Shown here: piece by piece, positions 23,470-36,744 of the stretch
How the letters are laid out: each line of letters starts with the position of its first letter
Numbering within the stretch: the first letter of the stretch is position 1
NCBI RefSeq assembly: GCF_036324505.1
Contig: NC_086370.1
Span: 3,653,453 to 3,717,452 of the forward strand
Length of the DNA stretch: 64,000 nt
Direction: 5' to 3'
Origin: Eleginops maclovinus
Lineage: Eukaryota; Chordata; Actinopteri; Perciformes; Eleginopidae
The notes under the pieces: generated by a model
Seen by the model: the letters and a program-made list of their open reading frames with translations, nothing else
The model's database searches: none
What the model was told of the DNA's origin: nothing
Made by a program: the position numbers and the translations under genes

Positions 23470-23589
23470 TACCTTTGATCTGGTCAACATCCACCTTTTC
23501 CATGATGCCTCCAACTTGATTGCTTGGGAGAAGAGCCCCTCTGTGTACTCCGGGACCAGGCAGAAGGCGCTGGGCTACGTCTTAGACAG
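23470..23589 (+). CDS. inpp5a: INPP5A internal exon (FDLVNIHLFHDASNL...GYVLDR)
   Basis: A 120 bp exon beginning with the third base of the Cys codon and reading TFDLVNIHLFHDASNLIAWE then KSPSVYSGTRQKALGYVLD, ending in AG (first two bases of Arg). The VNIHLFHD stretch corresponds to the conserved VNxHL motif of inositol 5-phosphatases, which contributes to the active site. The acceptor ends in CCCAG and the donor is GTAGGA, the weakest donor of the set. It follows the previous exon after a 1220 bp intron and precedes a 12,181 bp intron. Confidence 0.97.
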
Positions 23590-26024
23590 GTAGGAGCCAA
23601 ACGCAACGGATGCCCTTTTATCCAGACTGTATTCTTGAGCATTGCAATGTGAATATAGAGAGGCTGTGGGGGGAGTCCCTGCGTATGAAACCTCTGTATT
23701 CATCCTGCACCTTTTTTTTTTCAAGTGACTCTTCACAATATTTATGAATAATACAAACTGGTATTTTCTTTGCGTTTTATATGACGCCCATGTTTATGAT
23801 ATTTCTTGACAAAATATCTTTTGATCTGCTTTTACTGCATTACTGTATAATTAGGGTAATTACCACTCAAACGTATTCATAATGTTGCACAACAACTAAT
23901 ATAACCAGGTTACAACATATTCACCATATTTGCTAGATCTTCATCACTTACCAGCCCCAAAAAACAATGGTTATAATTCATTATTGGTTATCAGTTTTTA
24001 ACCTTCATTAATGGAAAAATTAACTTGTAAACGGCTTCACATGTTTTATATCTGCCGATACCCTGTGAATTGCATTACTACTGTTACCCACGAACCAATG
24101 ACAATTACTACATTATATGCCCTATAATAGGGATTAGAATACTATAGAAAATGTATTTGATAAATAACAACTATGAGATTTATAATACATTATGATCCTT
24201 GCATAACAATGTCAGTAAGTGACCAGAAATATGAAGTGTGGTGAGACTTAACCTAATAAGTATTTTAAAATGCTTGTATTGGGTTTAATGTGCAGATCAT
24301 GAAGCATTTGAAGTGTGTTAATCATGCATTAGAGACTTAGCTGTCATCAAATGTGTAATCGATTTTTACAATGTTTAGGAATTGTAAATAATGTAAAACT
24401 TGAATATATACAGTAATGGAGGTTTAGAGTGAGACCAGAGAGGAAGCATTCAGTCCTACAGCAGTGGGATTAACTCTGTCTAAAGCAGGGGGTCTTACTC
24501 ACTACACGGTCTGTGAACCCCTCTTTTATCTTTTCTGTTTCCATCCCTCTCCTCCTTACATAAGCATCTTTTTTTTCTTGAGGTGTAATCCTATATTTCA
24601 AGTTTTTGTCCCACTCACAACATGCAAGTAGGCAAGTATTTGCCAATTGCCCATTTAGTCCATGCTACTGTATGTGTCGAATACTTTGGTAAAATCACTT
24701 TAAAAACACTGAGCAGATTGCCAAGATATTTAAATGTTTGAAGTGTGTTTGCGTGACCCTTTTTTCCTCCTCAAAATGTCCCCTTGTAAGAGAAATTGAT
24801 ACAACTGAAAAGTGGTTGATCAAAAATGAAATGTAAGATTAAAATATTTGACCCCGATGGATTTACAGAACATTTTCATGATCCCAAGAGGTGTCTCCAT
24901 TTCCATTTTGGACACTAAAACTCAAAACTGATTAGTCTTATTTCAGTCAAATTTGAAGTAGAAAGTCCATAGATGCTGAACCCTAATTATTGGTCATCTT
25001 CGGCTCCTGTTGAACTGCCATAACGCCGTATCCCAATCCTTTATTGAAAGTGTTAATCTCCAACTATCTGATTATCTATTTAATGCCATTTGCACATTCC
25101 TGCTCCCAAGGGGATCAACCCCGAGAACAACATTTAGCATTTTTAAATCTGCTAGCGAGGCTCTCAGAATCCTATTGGAATGGTAAAGATGTCTCCACTC
25201 TGCACTGGGTGAAGCCAGCCTCTGAACAAACAGGCATCCATTCATAGGCCGGGATAATGTGATTTATGGGATATCCATTTGCCGCGGAGCAGCATGAGAG
25301 AGTGCACGGTGCGACCCCGGCTCCATACCTGGCCACGCTAACACACAATAAAAGCCGTGCAGCAGGTGACCTCCCGTTCAAATGGCATCAGAATGCACAA
25401 CGCCCCCAACCCCCCCCCCCCCACACACACATCCCCACCCCGCCTCCACTTTGACTAACTACATGCGTATATGGGTGGCATACATTATCAGCGGGCTCTC
25501 CGATGCTCATGAATTATGAGGCCCTACTCAAAGTATTCTCTAAGAGGTCATATTTTACCTGAGCCTCGTTCTTGATTTGATGTAAGAATGGTCCGCTTTT
25601 AATGGACAGAGGATCTGGAGTTTTGCCTTTTTATTATGCCGTAACTTACCTGGATTTACTGGCATGATGAAGTTTCTAAAGGAGCTCCGTTGCTTACGTT
25701 TAAGTGTTTTCATTGTATTTCCTCTGCTTTCATCATGCTTTTGCAGCTGATTTATTTCTCCTTCCTTGTAAATACACCTAAATAGCGGCGTGTCTGAGGT
25801 TTAGCTGGGGGGCTGAGGGGATTGAATAGAAATGGTGTTGGCTGAGTGGCAGTTTCCACGCTCCCTCTTTCCAAATCCCCTTGTGTTGTGAATGGTAACC
25901 TTGTTGTTACTTCTAGGCCATATCATTTAAAGGTTCTTTTTTGACATGGGTGGGGATGGGGGGGTGGTGGGGTGAGGGTTATATGGTCCGGCTCCCCTGA
26001 TATTCCCTGCCAGGCAGAGGATGA

Positions 26025-26766
26025 AGAAATACTCGGATGATTTACTTAAGTAAAAGTAGCGCTACTACAGAGTAAAAATACTCAGTTACAAGTGAAAGTC
26101 CTGCATTCAAAATGGTACTTAAGTAACCGTAAAAAAGTCTTTAAATCTAAATAAACTTGAAGTACCAAAAGTAAAAATACTCGTTATCCAGACTGACCCA
26201 TTTAAGCGCCATGTATTTTAAATATAATATATTATAATTATTGACGCATTAGAGTGCTCTTGGTAAAAAAGGGGTTATTTGAATTACTGTATATAATACT
26301 GGGTAGCTTAACCTATAATAATACGTTTTAAGGAATTATTGGATTTATATTTAGTATTGATATTCTAAGTCTGCAAAGTAACTTGTAACTAAAGCTGTAA
26401 AACAAATGCCATTTAAAGAAAATGCAATATTTTACCACTGGATAATAATTAGGGATCCAGTAACGTGTTTCACATTTAGATGTTGCAGCTGGTAAAAGTG
26501 AAGAGGACCTTATTTACTTTTTTTTAGAAAGCCAGGTAATTCCAGCCATAGTAATACATCATAATGCATTAGTTAAATTCAATTTTGATTTCAAAAAATA
26601 AACCTGCAAAAGTAACTAATAACTGAAGTTGTGAAATGAATGCAGTGGAGTAAAAACTACAATATTTGTCAACAAAATATAGCAGAGTTAAGGCATAAGT
26701 AAGTACCTCAATGTTTTACGAAAGTACAGTACTTGAGTAAATCTACTCAGTTACATTCCACCAGTG
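26025..26766. mobile_element. hAT-like element with CAGAGG...CCAGTG ends and 7/8 target duplication
   Basis: Begins CAGAGGATGAAGAAATACTC and continues TTTACTTAAGTAAAAGTAG, AAAAATACTCAGTTACAAGT, and AAAGTCCTGCATTCAAAATG. It ends AGTACTTGAGTAAATCTACT then CAGTTACATTCCACCAGTG. Flanks CTGCCAGG (26017-26024) and CTGCTAGG (26767-26774) agree at 7 of 8 positions, the expected hAT target-site duplication. The element is 742 bp and non-coding. Confidence 0.8.
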
Positions 26767-27265
26767 CTGCTAGGGGTACAGGGGGGGGGATAGTGGTGGC
26801 ATCGCGCCTCACTCGCTCACTTTGGGGGACACTGTCGGGCACAGATCCGGAGCGCCGGAGTGAGAAAAGGCTGGCGGTGCAGAGGGAAGGGAGGGGGGAG
26901 CACAAAGGGGGCTCGGCTCTGTAAAGGGCAGTGAATAATGGGCCGGTCCTTTCACAGAGGCTGCTAACCTTTTGGCAGCCACCAGCAAACTCCATTCTCC
27001 TCCGCCAATCTGGGAGGACAATGTGCCCGGGCCGCGCTTTGAATGAAGCGCTACCACCAACAGTGTTCCCATTCAGCGGCTGGTTGGGAACCATCTTTTT
27101 GGCCATTGTCCTAACTCTGACTCCTACCCCCAGAAAAGGAGAGCAGGAAAAGGGACAGGGGGAATATCTAAAGCCAAACTCCCCCCCTCCTTCCCTTCTT
27201 CTCTCTCCCTTCTCTGAGCTCTAATCTCTCAGGATTGGAGAGACCACGGCCCCTGATAGACCACC

Positions 27266-27276
27266 ACGCACGCACA

Positions 27277-27361
<85 letters not shown>
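27266..27361. repeat. (CA)n microsatellite, about 96 bp
   Basis: CA array with CACGCACG and CATACA variants at the left edge. Confidence 0.97.
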
Positions 27362-27365
<4 letters not shown>

Positions 27366-28275
27366 TGTAATATCCCTGACGGGAAATAACACTGCCTGTC
27401 AATTTAAACTTTACACTTTATTTTTTATTTACAATCTGTAAACATTACCAGCTACTTCAATATTTCAATATTTTTTACGAGGTCATTTTTAAAATATACT
27501 GATACTTAGTTACTTAGTACCGTGGTGTTCTTATCTGTTATTTGTTTTACTTATTGTGTTGTTTTATTATTAATAACATGCATACTTTTCAATAGAAGTC
27601 GACTCTTTTGACTTAATCTGCATGATAGCCTTGCTGTACCATAAATCTTCCTGTTGTGGCATAAATAAAGGAATTCCAATTCTGAAAAGGCAGGGGGGGT
27701 GAGGGGCGCTGCACACACACCACCAGCTGAGTTCCACCAGGAGCTTGATCACACGCAGTTCTGCTGCGGCGCATCAAACTCCAGCCTCCACCTTATCTGA
27801 CGCGCAGGCCTAATAATGCAGCTTACGGCCCATTGAGAAGACATCTGATAAGCCTTTTCCTCTGTGGCCCTTTTAACTGCTAAACGGTGTTTATCTCCAA
27901 AGTGCTTCAAGGCCTCGGGGAACAATGCTGAGAAGGAACAGCGTTTAGCCTGCCAGACCTCACTATTGAGTCACATCAAACCAGCTCTGCTCTATAGCGC
28001 TGATGTGTGGGCCACTTCCAAGCCCCGCCGCTTCAAATGCATCCCCTGCCTGTTTTCCTGTCCTTTGAAAGTGAGCTCCAAGAGTTATTTACCTTGTTGA
28101 CTCAGCTACGCCTTGATGTGGAGGTTCATTGTTTTATAATTATGTCCAGGATTAATAGTGTTTGATGCACACAATGTGAAAAATTAATAAAAAAACTGCT
28201 TTATATTTGCTAAGAATAACATAATTACACAATTCATTCATTTAAAGGAGCATTGCTATTTAAAGGAACAATAAA

Positions 28276-28608
28276 CCATGCTGCATAAATGATCAAAATT
28301 GTATGAAATCGCTATATGGACTAGTGCAATATTCAAATTCCAGGATGAACACTATTTTTTTTTTAATGCTAAATGTGTTAATATACCAATTTGAATGAAT
28401 GCAAAGATATCCCACCATACAAATAATCACTTGTTTGGAACATGTCTTTTTTTTAAATTGCACCATAATCAGTTTAATATATTTTTCAATGATAATAAGA
28501 ACTATGATGCATAAATGATCAATCCCTCCAATATCAGGAATCAGATCCCAATAGCAATGAATGTAAAAGCAATCACAATAAGTGCTTTTCCCAAACGGTG
28601 CAGCCCTA
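28276..28608. mobile_element. hAT-like MITE of the CAGGGCTGCA family (degenerate)
   Basis: The left end CCATGCTGCATAAATG and right end CGGTGCAGCCCTA fit diverged inverted termini of the CAGGGCTGCA type also seen at 3317-3558. Possible 8-bp flanks ACAATAAA and ACAATATG match at 6 of 8 positions. The internal sequence is AT-rich and non-coding. Confidence 0.5.
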
Positions 28609-29371
28609 ACAATATGCACGATGTGTTAGCAGTGAAGATGGCCTTATTTACTTTATTCTATGTGAGACAGCTGATGTGATGGTGAAACCCCTGGCCTCTC
28701 TAGAGGTTGGAAAACATGTCTGCTGAATGAGACCGTGAAATGATAGCATGAGATAAAATCAACAGGTTCTTTTTCCACTTCCTTAAAAAAGAAAATGCCT
28801 TTTGTGTTTTGGAGTTTGTTTCTTTTTCCAACCCCCCCCCCCCCATTCAGAGTGGCTGGTCCGGTTCAGGGGAGAACAGTTTTACATTACAACTGTGAAA
28901 TCCTGGCATAAAGGCGTCCTTTGTGGCGTGCCATTATTTTCACACAAATATAGTCCATTGTCACAGTGCTGAAGTTAATTTGATCAACATTGGGGACATT
29001 TAACTGTTTTGTTCGCTGAAAAGACTTGTTTCATGCTCATTTTCGGGGCATTGAAAAGCAATGATTGGCAGAAAAATAATGTTGCCGTTAACAATTCAAA
29101 GCAATTAGTTTCCCATGGGGAGGCAGCGGGCCGCAATGGCCACCACACAGCGATGCTTTGTCATTTTATGGACGGTCATCAGTCAACTGTCAGAGCGTCT
29201 CAAAGAGCCCTCCAATCTAAATGTTTCCCTTTGGGCTTTTCCCAGAACAACAGGCTGAAAGAGCACAGAAAGGACGGCCAGTTTCCAGCCAATGGACATG
29301 TTGAGCTGCAGGGGGGAAGGCTGGATAATCACAGGGAGATCCTCCAGGATTGCAGATGCATTTATTAGACA

Positions 29372-29373
<2 letters not shown>

Positions 29374-29433
<60 letters not shown>
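29374..29433. repeat. (GT)n microsatellite, 60 bp
   Basis: First of three dinucleotide arrays within 520 bp (see also 29522 and 29786). Confidence 0.97.
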
Positions 29434-29435
<2 letters not shown>

Positions 29436-29516
29436 AGGTCCAATGCGGACACTTCAAATTATAGCAGCAGTTTTTCATTACGACATACAACAGCTTTATT
29501 TGGATGATTTAGGTTT

Positions 29517-29691
<175 letters not shown>

Positions 29692-29781
29692 TGAACTGCC
29701 TTCTCACCCTGGGAGGCCTTCAGGAGCAGAGGTTAATCTTCACCAGTGTCTCTCTGCTCAGGGTGCGACCTGTTTATTTCT

Positions 29782-29897
<116 letters not shown>

Positions 29898-30592
29898 TAA
29901 ATCTCTCTCCAGCACCTGCAAAGAACTTTGAATGTCTCCTCTAAATGTTTGAGGTATGGGTCTTTCTGAGATTTTTCCCATACAGCTTTGCCTTTCTCCA
30001 AAATTGACATGTGTTATCCAGACAAGTACAAATCTGAACATCTCATATAATATACTGGTTACACTCTAGATGAGAAAAGTTGTTCTAAGTAAATGTATCT
30101 TGCTCATCCTCCCGGTTTGTATTTATTAACGTTGCCACAATTATTTTTGTGTTAATTGGCTCTCCAATATTTATTACTTTACATACAGTATATTGTAATA
30201 TCTCTGATTACCTTGTCCATTTTTCTCAGCTAGTACAGCCCTATCTAAATGTACCTTGTATTGGAGCCCCTTTCTTTGTCGATGTTCCCATTAAGTATAG
30301 TCTGCACCTAAACACCTCCTCACTCTAGGTTTTCACAGTGTCACTGGTAACTTCATGGGACACAATAACACACAGTTTTGTGCTGTTCCACTATTAGGAA
30401 GTTACCCAGGTGAGCACATAGCCACTGGAATAGTGAGTGTAATGCTCAGATCACACTGAGACTATGCTATGTTCTGATATGTTCATGTTTACTGCTGAAG
30501 GCACATTGTCACAATTTCAGACTTGTACAGCCAATCAAACGAAGTGTTTACACCATTATTGCTGTTTTTATTCAGGTTACATTGTAAAAATG

Positions 30593-30790
30593 GGGGGGGG
30601 CAGCTGTGGCTGAGTGGGTGGATGGGGTTCTACCTTTCAGAGGGAGAGTGGTCCGATTCCCGTACAGTCAACATGTTGAAGTGTCCTTTGGCAACCCCAA
30701 ATTGCTCCCTGAATCCAAGTGTGTGACATTAGTTTAGGATGTAAGTGTCTTTGCTTAATAGAGTAATATGTAATTGAAGTAATGTAATGT
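30593..30790 (+). mobile_element. tRNA-derived SINE remnant
   Basis: GGCAGCTGTGGCTGAGTGGG carries a pol III A-box-like region and AGTGGTCCGATTCCCG a B-box-like region (GGTTCGATTCC consensus). It is followed by the non-tRNA body TGTTGAAGTGTCCTTTGGCA and CCCCAAATTGCTCCCTGAAT, a known arrangement in fish SINEs. The copy is diverged and part of the region between the two boxes is lost. Confidence 0.7.
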
Positions 30791-33700
30791 ATTGATGCTG
30801 CAATAGTGTGGCCTAACTGTTCTGTGATGTAACTCATATCAGTCATTTTTTAGCTTTTGCTACTTTTTCCTGTTAATCACTTTTGATTTCCTAGTTGCAC
30901 ACAGAGATTCCCGCCACACTGCTTTTCTTGACACATTTTGGCCAACAGGTTGTAACGGCCGCACCTGTAGTGTCGGTGTTATTGGGTCCTTACTGTACCA
31001 TAAGGCGCAAAGATAGAAGTATATAAAAAGGACCAAGTTGATATTGGACTTTAGAGGGTTCTCCTGATCTCTAGGACAGATGCTCAATTTGCCCGGCTGG
31101 TAATCCAGTTCATGTACACAAGTGGTCTTGGGTTCAGTGCCAGAAATGGGCTCTTTGCTCACTACAAAGTTGGGCGTGAAAAAGCCAGTTAAGATGAATT
31201 TCTTTTGTAACCTTCCCTTCTATCTTGCGTAGCTTAGCAGAGCTGTTATCTAATTGGTTGTTCACGGAAATGGTCAGCGGTAAACAAGATGAAAGTCGCT
31301 TGAACGCAGAGCTCAAGCGATGCGCAAATGCCATGGGTAGCGTTTCTGTGTTGTTGGCAGCATCGCTCTCTCCATAGAAGCTAAACGGCAGTGCCAGTGC
31401 AGTGATGTTTTGCCACTTGTCCTGAGAATACAGCATTACCAAAATTGTTCTCTTCCTCTCCTCACATTGACTGCTCAGTTGGCTCCACCTACTGATCATG
31501 AGTCTGTGTCGACAGTTCTGTTGGCTCGATCCTGACTTATTCGGTAACCTCTGTGTGACCGCAGCCACATCCTCGCACCCCCTCAGCACCCTATCTCTCC
31601 TGCATGGTGTTCTTGGAGGGATGGGCGTTACTGGGTGACGAGGGGGAAAGCCGTCCTTCAGAGTCAAAGGTCCAGTCAGGGGCCACCCCTGTCCTATTCA
31701 GAAAGACGTCACCCAGCACATTCTTCACAATGTTAACATTCTCCCAAATTCTCCACATTTACTTACAATGGATGACTCCGCTCGGCCCAGCTATTGTGTG
31801 CAAAGTCCAATCTAAGCGGACAACTTATGGTAAGTCATCTTGTCAATATAATCATGACATGGCCCCCCGTTGCACCCTCATAATCTCATATAGACTGTCT
31901 ATTATGGTTCAGTTTAGCTGTCAATCACAGCGTGTAATCTGGTGAGGAGCCGCTGAGGGATGGAGGCTGGTGCAAAGGGAACGATTTATTCGGTATTTTA
32001 GTACCTCGGAGAAAAAGATGCTGTCCTTGTTTTTGGTGCAGAAGCACTTTTTTCTTGGGTACAGGTTTTTTTTTCTTCCACTTTTGTCACTATGTTCGTG
32101 TGTGAGAGTATCCAAATCCGAATGTGCTGTGGTTGCATTGTGCTGGTGGGTAAAAGAGCCTGGGAGCAGAGTCGGGGGCCATGTTATAAATTAGCGTCTG
32201 ACCCCCGTCTTTGTGTGGCCCCTAGGAAGGCCTGACGAAGGCCCCTGCCCAAGCCTCAGTGAGAACGGCCCTTGTGAAGAGCCTCTTTCAGGGTGTCACT
32301 GCGCGATGAATTGGCCCGGAGAAGCATGTTTATAGACTGTGTAAAGGAGTGCGTCTTTGTGGGAGAATGTCACTGACACTGTTACAGTTTCCATGAATGA
32401 ACTGTGATGACGAGGCTAATGGGGCCCCCGCTGAGGGTGAGGGTCAGCTCAGGGGGCCCCCCAAGCTCTGGGACCCCCCACCCTCAAGCTCCTTTCACGC
32501 CCAGTAGCTGTAGCTAATGTTGCAATTCTTCGATTCCCCCCCACAAAGGCCAAGAAAAAAAGTCAACTTTCACACCAGCGGGTCACCATGAGTGCTTTAG
32601 GAAATGATCGTGTAAACAGAGTGTTACCTTCTGACCTGTGGCTGATACCTTGGAGCAGCAGACAAAACAGCCGGACTGCTGGTATTAGACATGGCTGTTA
32701 GCGGGATAAAGCTACAGGAGAGAGAGGAGGAAAACCCCCAGGCTGTGGGACGCACAAACACCTTTTCATTTGGTGTGAATGCTGTCCTTCATCTGTAAAA
32801 ATGTGGCTTTTTGTGATTGCTTTCTCCCACAGTTTACATCGCAGAAATTCCGTTTGAACATCAAAACATACAGCTCAATTCCAGAAATATTTACCATAAT
32901 TCATCAACAATGACAATAGAAGTATTCCATTTTAACTACACATGTAAGCCAGCATTGCTGTTTAGTATTTTCAGCATTCACACCGCAATTTATTCAGGAA
33001 TTGCACTCTCTAGTTGCTTTCTCTTCATCCCCTTCATACATACATGTTTACTTTGATTGTTCATTTGTTCATACAGATTGTATGTGAAACACAGTTTATT
33101 ATTTATTTATTTACATTCTCTTCTGCTTAAATTCGTCACTCACAGCAGCAGAAGTGGTAAATTCTCTAACGGCACAAGGGAGACAAGAGTTCCCACGCCT
33201 ATAACAACTGCACTGATGCTGTGTACAGCCATTTTACTGCCCTCCATTGGAGCCAGTAGGATAAACTGACCACTAACCCTGTTTGAATAGAGCCGAGTCT
33301 CTTAGCACCAGGATGTGAGGTCATTAATGACATCAGTCACAGGTTGAGAGTATAAATGAGCTACAACCACACACACACACTGAGTCTGTTTCACATGTCA
33401 ACACGTGTTTGTGCACACATACAACACTTACACGACTGTTACAAATATTTCTCTTGCACACACACAACCCGAGCATCTCGTTGTTTTTGACCCTTTGTGT
33501 AGTTGGTTACTTTTAAGGAATCGCATTGGCCTTCCCATTGAATGTCAATTGTTTGAATCATCTGTTGGTGAACTGTCGAGCATTTATGGTTGAGTATTTA
33601 GCATGGAACCAATGAGATCAAATGGAAGTCCACACATATCTAAGAAACAAGGCTACTACTCATTACTTCTGGAAATGTGTCAGTTGCAGTCCCAATTGCA

Positions 33701-34956
33701 ACCACCATTAAAAATGATCCATATCATACAAATAAAAACTAATTGTTGGATCAAATCTTCTTTGGTATTCTACTCTTGATAACATATGAAAGAAAGGAAT
33801 AGATCTCCCTCTGACAGTTAGAACCGTCTTGGAAATGATATCAATCATAACCATGAAATCTGTAATTTTGGAGATCTGAATGCTAGTCCTATCTCTGTGT
33901 TGACCCTGTTCCACTGAAAGACGAGTTTCTCTTTAATATAATGGGATGTCAAAGTTACTCCATTTAATATAATAGCTGCGTTACCCGCCTCTTTACTTCA
34001 GTCACCTTCGCCTCCCTGCCATTCCCTCTGTCTGCCTCACAGAGAAGAAGTGTCCGTGCTTTACGACAGCCGGCCAGAGCCCAGACCCACCACCAAGAGG
34101 ACGCTCCTTCTCTCTTTACGGCCTCATAAATATATTGTTATCTGGGCCTGGGAAGTCTACGTTGAGATTTATCCGCGCGTTTAGCGGAGATAGCGAGCCA
34201 AGCATCCTGAACATTAATTACACAAGGCGCTGCGTCCACCTTAATTTCCTATATGCGCTCTGTAGAAAAACCACTTTTAAGTAGGTGATGAGGCATAGGA
34301 GTTAATTATATGTCACTTAGGTGCGTTTTTTTTATTTTTTTAAAGTACTGGGATGCTCACAAGGTTCGGGAGATTTGGAAGTCGTCCATGACACAGATGA
34401 TCTAAATTCTCTTGACACTACACCCAGGTTTAAAAAGCAATGCATACAGTACATTAACAAGACAGGAGACAGTAAAACACGCCAGATTAAAACACCCTTA
34501 AGAGGCATCAAAAATCAAAAGTCCTTTTAGGAGCACTCCAAGTGAAGCAGAGCCTGTGTTAGCTGCGTGAATGGAGTCCTTCAGAGCCTGTTTCTGACAC
34601 TCGTGTAAACCCATAAGCCCAGCAACACGTCTGCAGCCCGTCTTATCTCTCTGGGAGGCAGCTGTCACGGATGGGTACAGGACCAACATGGAGAATATCC
34701 TGGGGTTTCATCTTTGCATCACTCTCCCTTTGATCAATTTACCCAACGTGAATTTTCTTTGCCATCAAAGCAATTTATCAAAGCAAATTATCGGGATTTA
34801 TTGATTTAATTGTGGTCAGCTGAGAATTAACTGTTGAAACCATTTCCTCAAATCCCTTTGAAAGATGCTTTCTTCCTTCACTTATTTGTAAATTGCATTT
34901 CCTGAATGCAAACATGCATAAATAATTGTTTCTACCTTTTCTTTAACTGGTAAAAG

Positions 34957-35127
34957 TGTGTTGCTGTGAAACTCACTTGGTAGAGTTAGGGGCCCATGTA
35001 CTAGGGCTTTGACCCGGGTTTGAAATCGGCTTGGGACCATTTGGTGTGTCTTCCGCTCTGTCTCCACGTTTCAATTCTTTCTTTACAATAAAGTAACCCA
35101 AAGACATAAAATACAAATAAAAAAGGA
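34957..35127 (+). mobile_element. tRNA-derived SINE remnant
   Basis: AACTCACTTGGTAGAGTTAG resembles the A box of a tRNA head (CTCAGTTGGTAGAGC), followed by GCCCATGTACTAGGGCTTTG. GACCCGGGTTTGAAATCGGC is the B box region. The body then reads TCTTCCGCTCTGTCTCCACG and ends in an A-rich stretch with AATAAAGTAACCCAAAGACA. This matches the usual layout of a fish tRNA SINE whose body has the CCCTCTCTCTCC type sequence. Confidence 0.7.
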
Positions 35128-35770
35128 GTTTATTTTGGGTAGTTTTTCTTCATCCAAATCAAGTGTCAAAGGGCAGAAATCACATATGATGTTCAGATTG
35201 TAACTATATTGGACTATATTCAATAATATTGATTATAAGAATATTATGGATACAATGTTTGGGACATCTGTTTGTCAAGTTTCTATCTCAATAATGACTC
35301 GTCTAGACGTTTCATTATTTTTTTCTAAATTACATGCAGTTTAACTCATCATCATGGCCCCTGTTGTTTCTGAAAATCTACCTCTCAGAGGACATGTTTT
35401 CTATAATGTTCTGTATTTTCTTACATCCATCCTGTGGTGTATCATACATGTCCTGAAACTGATGTACCAAAAGCTTATGTCATACCACAAAGGATATCCA
35501 AAAGCTTCACATGAAGTCTTAATGTCCCTACTCTTCCTATGAGAGTGTTCTGACCAGCAGGTGGTGCTGTGGCCTTCATGAAATAACTACCCTGAGGTCA
35601 GGGGATCCATCAATTGAAGACTTACAAAAACCTTAACAAGTAGTTTTCATTCTCATAAAGATGGTGGTTGTCTGGATTTCAATCATTATTGAAGATGTTT
35701 CTTTAAGATGAATGATGATTGTGATTATGAGGGCTGTATGAATCTGACCAAATGTTCTAATGTGTTTTAG

Positions 35771-35855
35771 GATCACGGACCAGCGGCATGAGAGGCTGCC
35801 ATACTTCGTGTTCGGGGACTTTAACTTCAGGTTGGACTCCAAACAGGTCATTGAG
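35771..35855 (+). CDS. inpp5a: INPP5A internal exon with the GDFNFR catalytic motif
   Basis: An 85 bp exon that completes the Arg codon and reads ITDQRHERLPYFVFGDFNFR then LDSKQVIE. The FGDFNFRL stretch is the inositol polyphosphate 5-phosphatase signature (general form GDxN[FY]R), whose Asp and Asn act in metal and phosphate handling in this Mg2+-dependent fold. The acceptor is TGTTTTAG and the donor GTGAGT. It ends in phase 0. The following intron (35856-56453, about 20.6 kb) is the longest complete one in the window. The second signature, PxWCDR, would be encoded further downstream, beyond position 64000. Confidence 0.98.
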
Positions 35856-36744
35856 GTGAGTGGTAGACCCTCATCGTATATAGACAATCTGTGGGGACAT
35901 TTGTGCACAACGCTATGCTAATATACATATGTGGTTAAGCTATCAAACTCCTAGTAATGTGTGGGTATAAGAGGGGGACTGCAATGTAGTAAAAGTGGTT
36001 TTAGTAGCCCACTGTCTTTGTAGAGTTATGACTCATTAAACGCTTCACTGTTGCTGGCCCAGCTGTGTTTGCCATCCTAGCCTCCAAGTGCATTGTTATG
36101 TTATGGTGCCATTCACTGCTTTTCCTCTCCTGCTCCCCTCCTCCTTCTTCTCCTCCTCTCCTTTTCTTGGTGCAAATGAGGCCAGTGAGAGCCAAGGTAG
36201 CGCCGTCATTCACAAGAGGAGATGGTAGGGGGGTGGAGGTGGTGGTGGTGGCATAGCAGTCATAAAGGCCCACCGCAGACAGTGGTGTCCGATGATAACA
36301 GAGTGGGAGAGAGCCACTTGTTGGCCGACCCTCTCCAGAACAATGGCTGTGGAATCAGTGGGCCTGTTCAAGGTGTGGGCATTGTTTATTCCAACCATTC
36401 AGAGGAGAAGGGAAGAGGAGGGAGGGCTTTCTGAATGGACGGGTTTTGCTCAAATGACAAATGCTGTTCCATTTACATCGGAAGTGTGAGGTTGGAACTG
36501 GGAGTGACGTCACATTGAAGTTGACTGCTTTATAGTAGCACCATTTGAAACTTTGTCATGAACGTTCATAGCTTTAGCAGTCACCTCAGGCTAGCCATGG
36601 TTAGCAATACCGGTTGATATTACGCTTCATTTTTGTGATATGTGAATAGAGACACATAGCAACATATCCACAGATAGAAGATGAGCAGTACCATTTGTAC
36701 ACAGGATTTGATTTGACAGAAATAATAAAGAAGACCTTCAAATT

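Noticed and set aside
30593..30665. Possible tRNA gene
   Set aside because: A-box and B-box remnants are present but the sequence does not fold as an intact tRNA and is followed by a SINE body.
31078..31150. Possible further tRNA-derived sequence (GCCCGGCTGGTAATCC ... CTTGGGTTCAGTGCC)
   Set aside because: There is a weak resemblance to A and B boxes, but the order and spacing do not fit and no SINE body follows.
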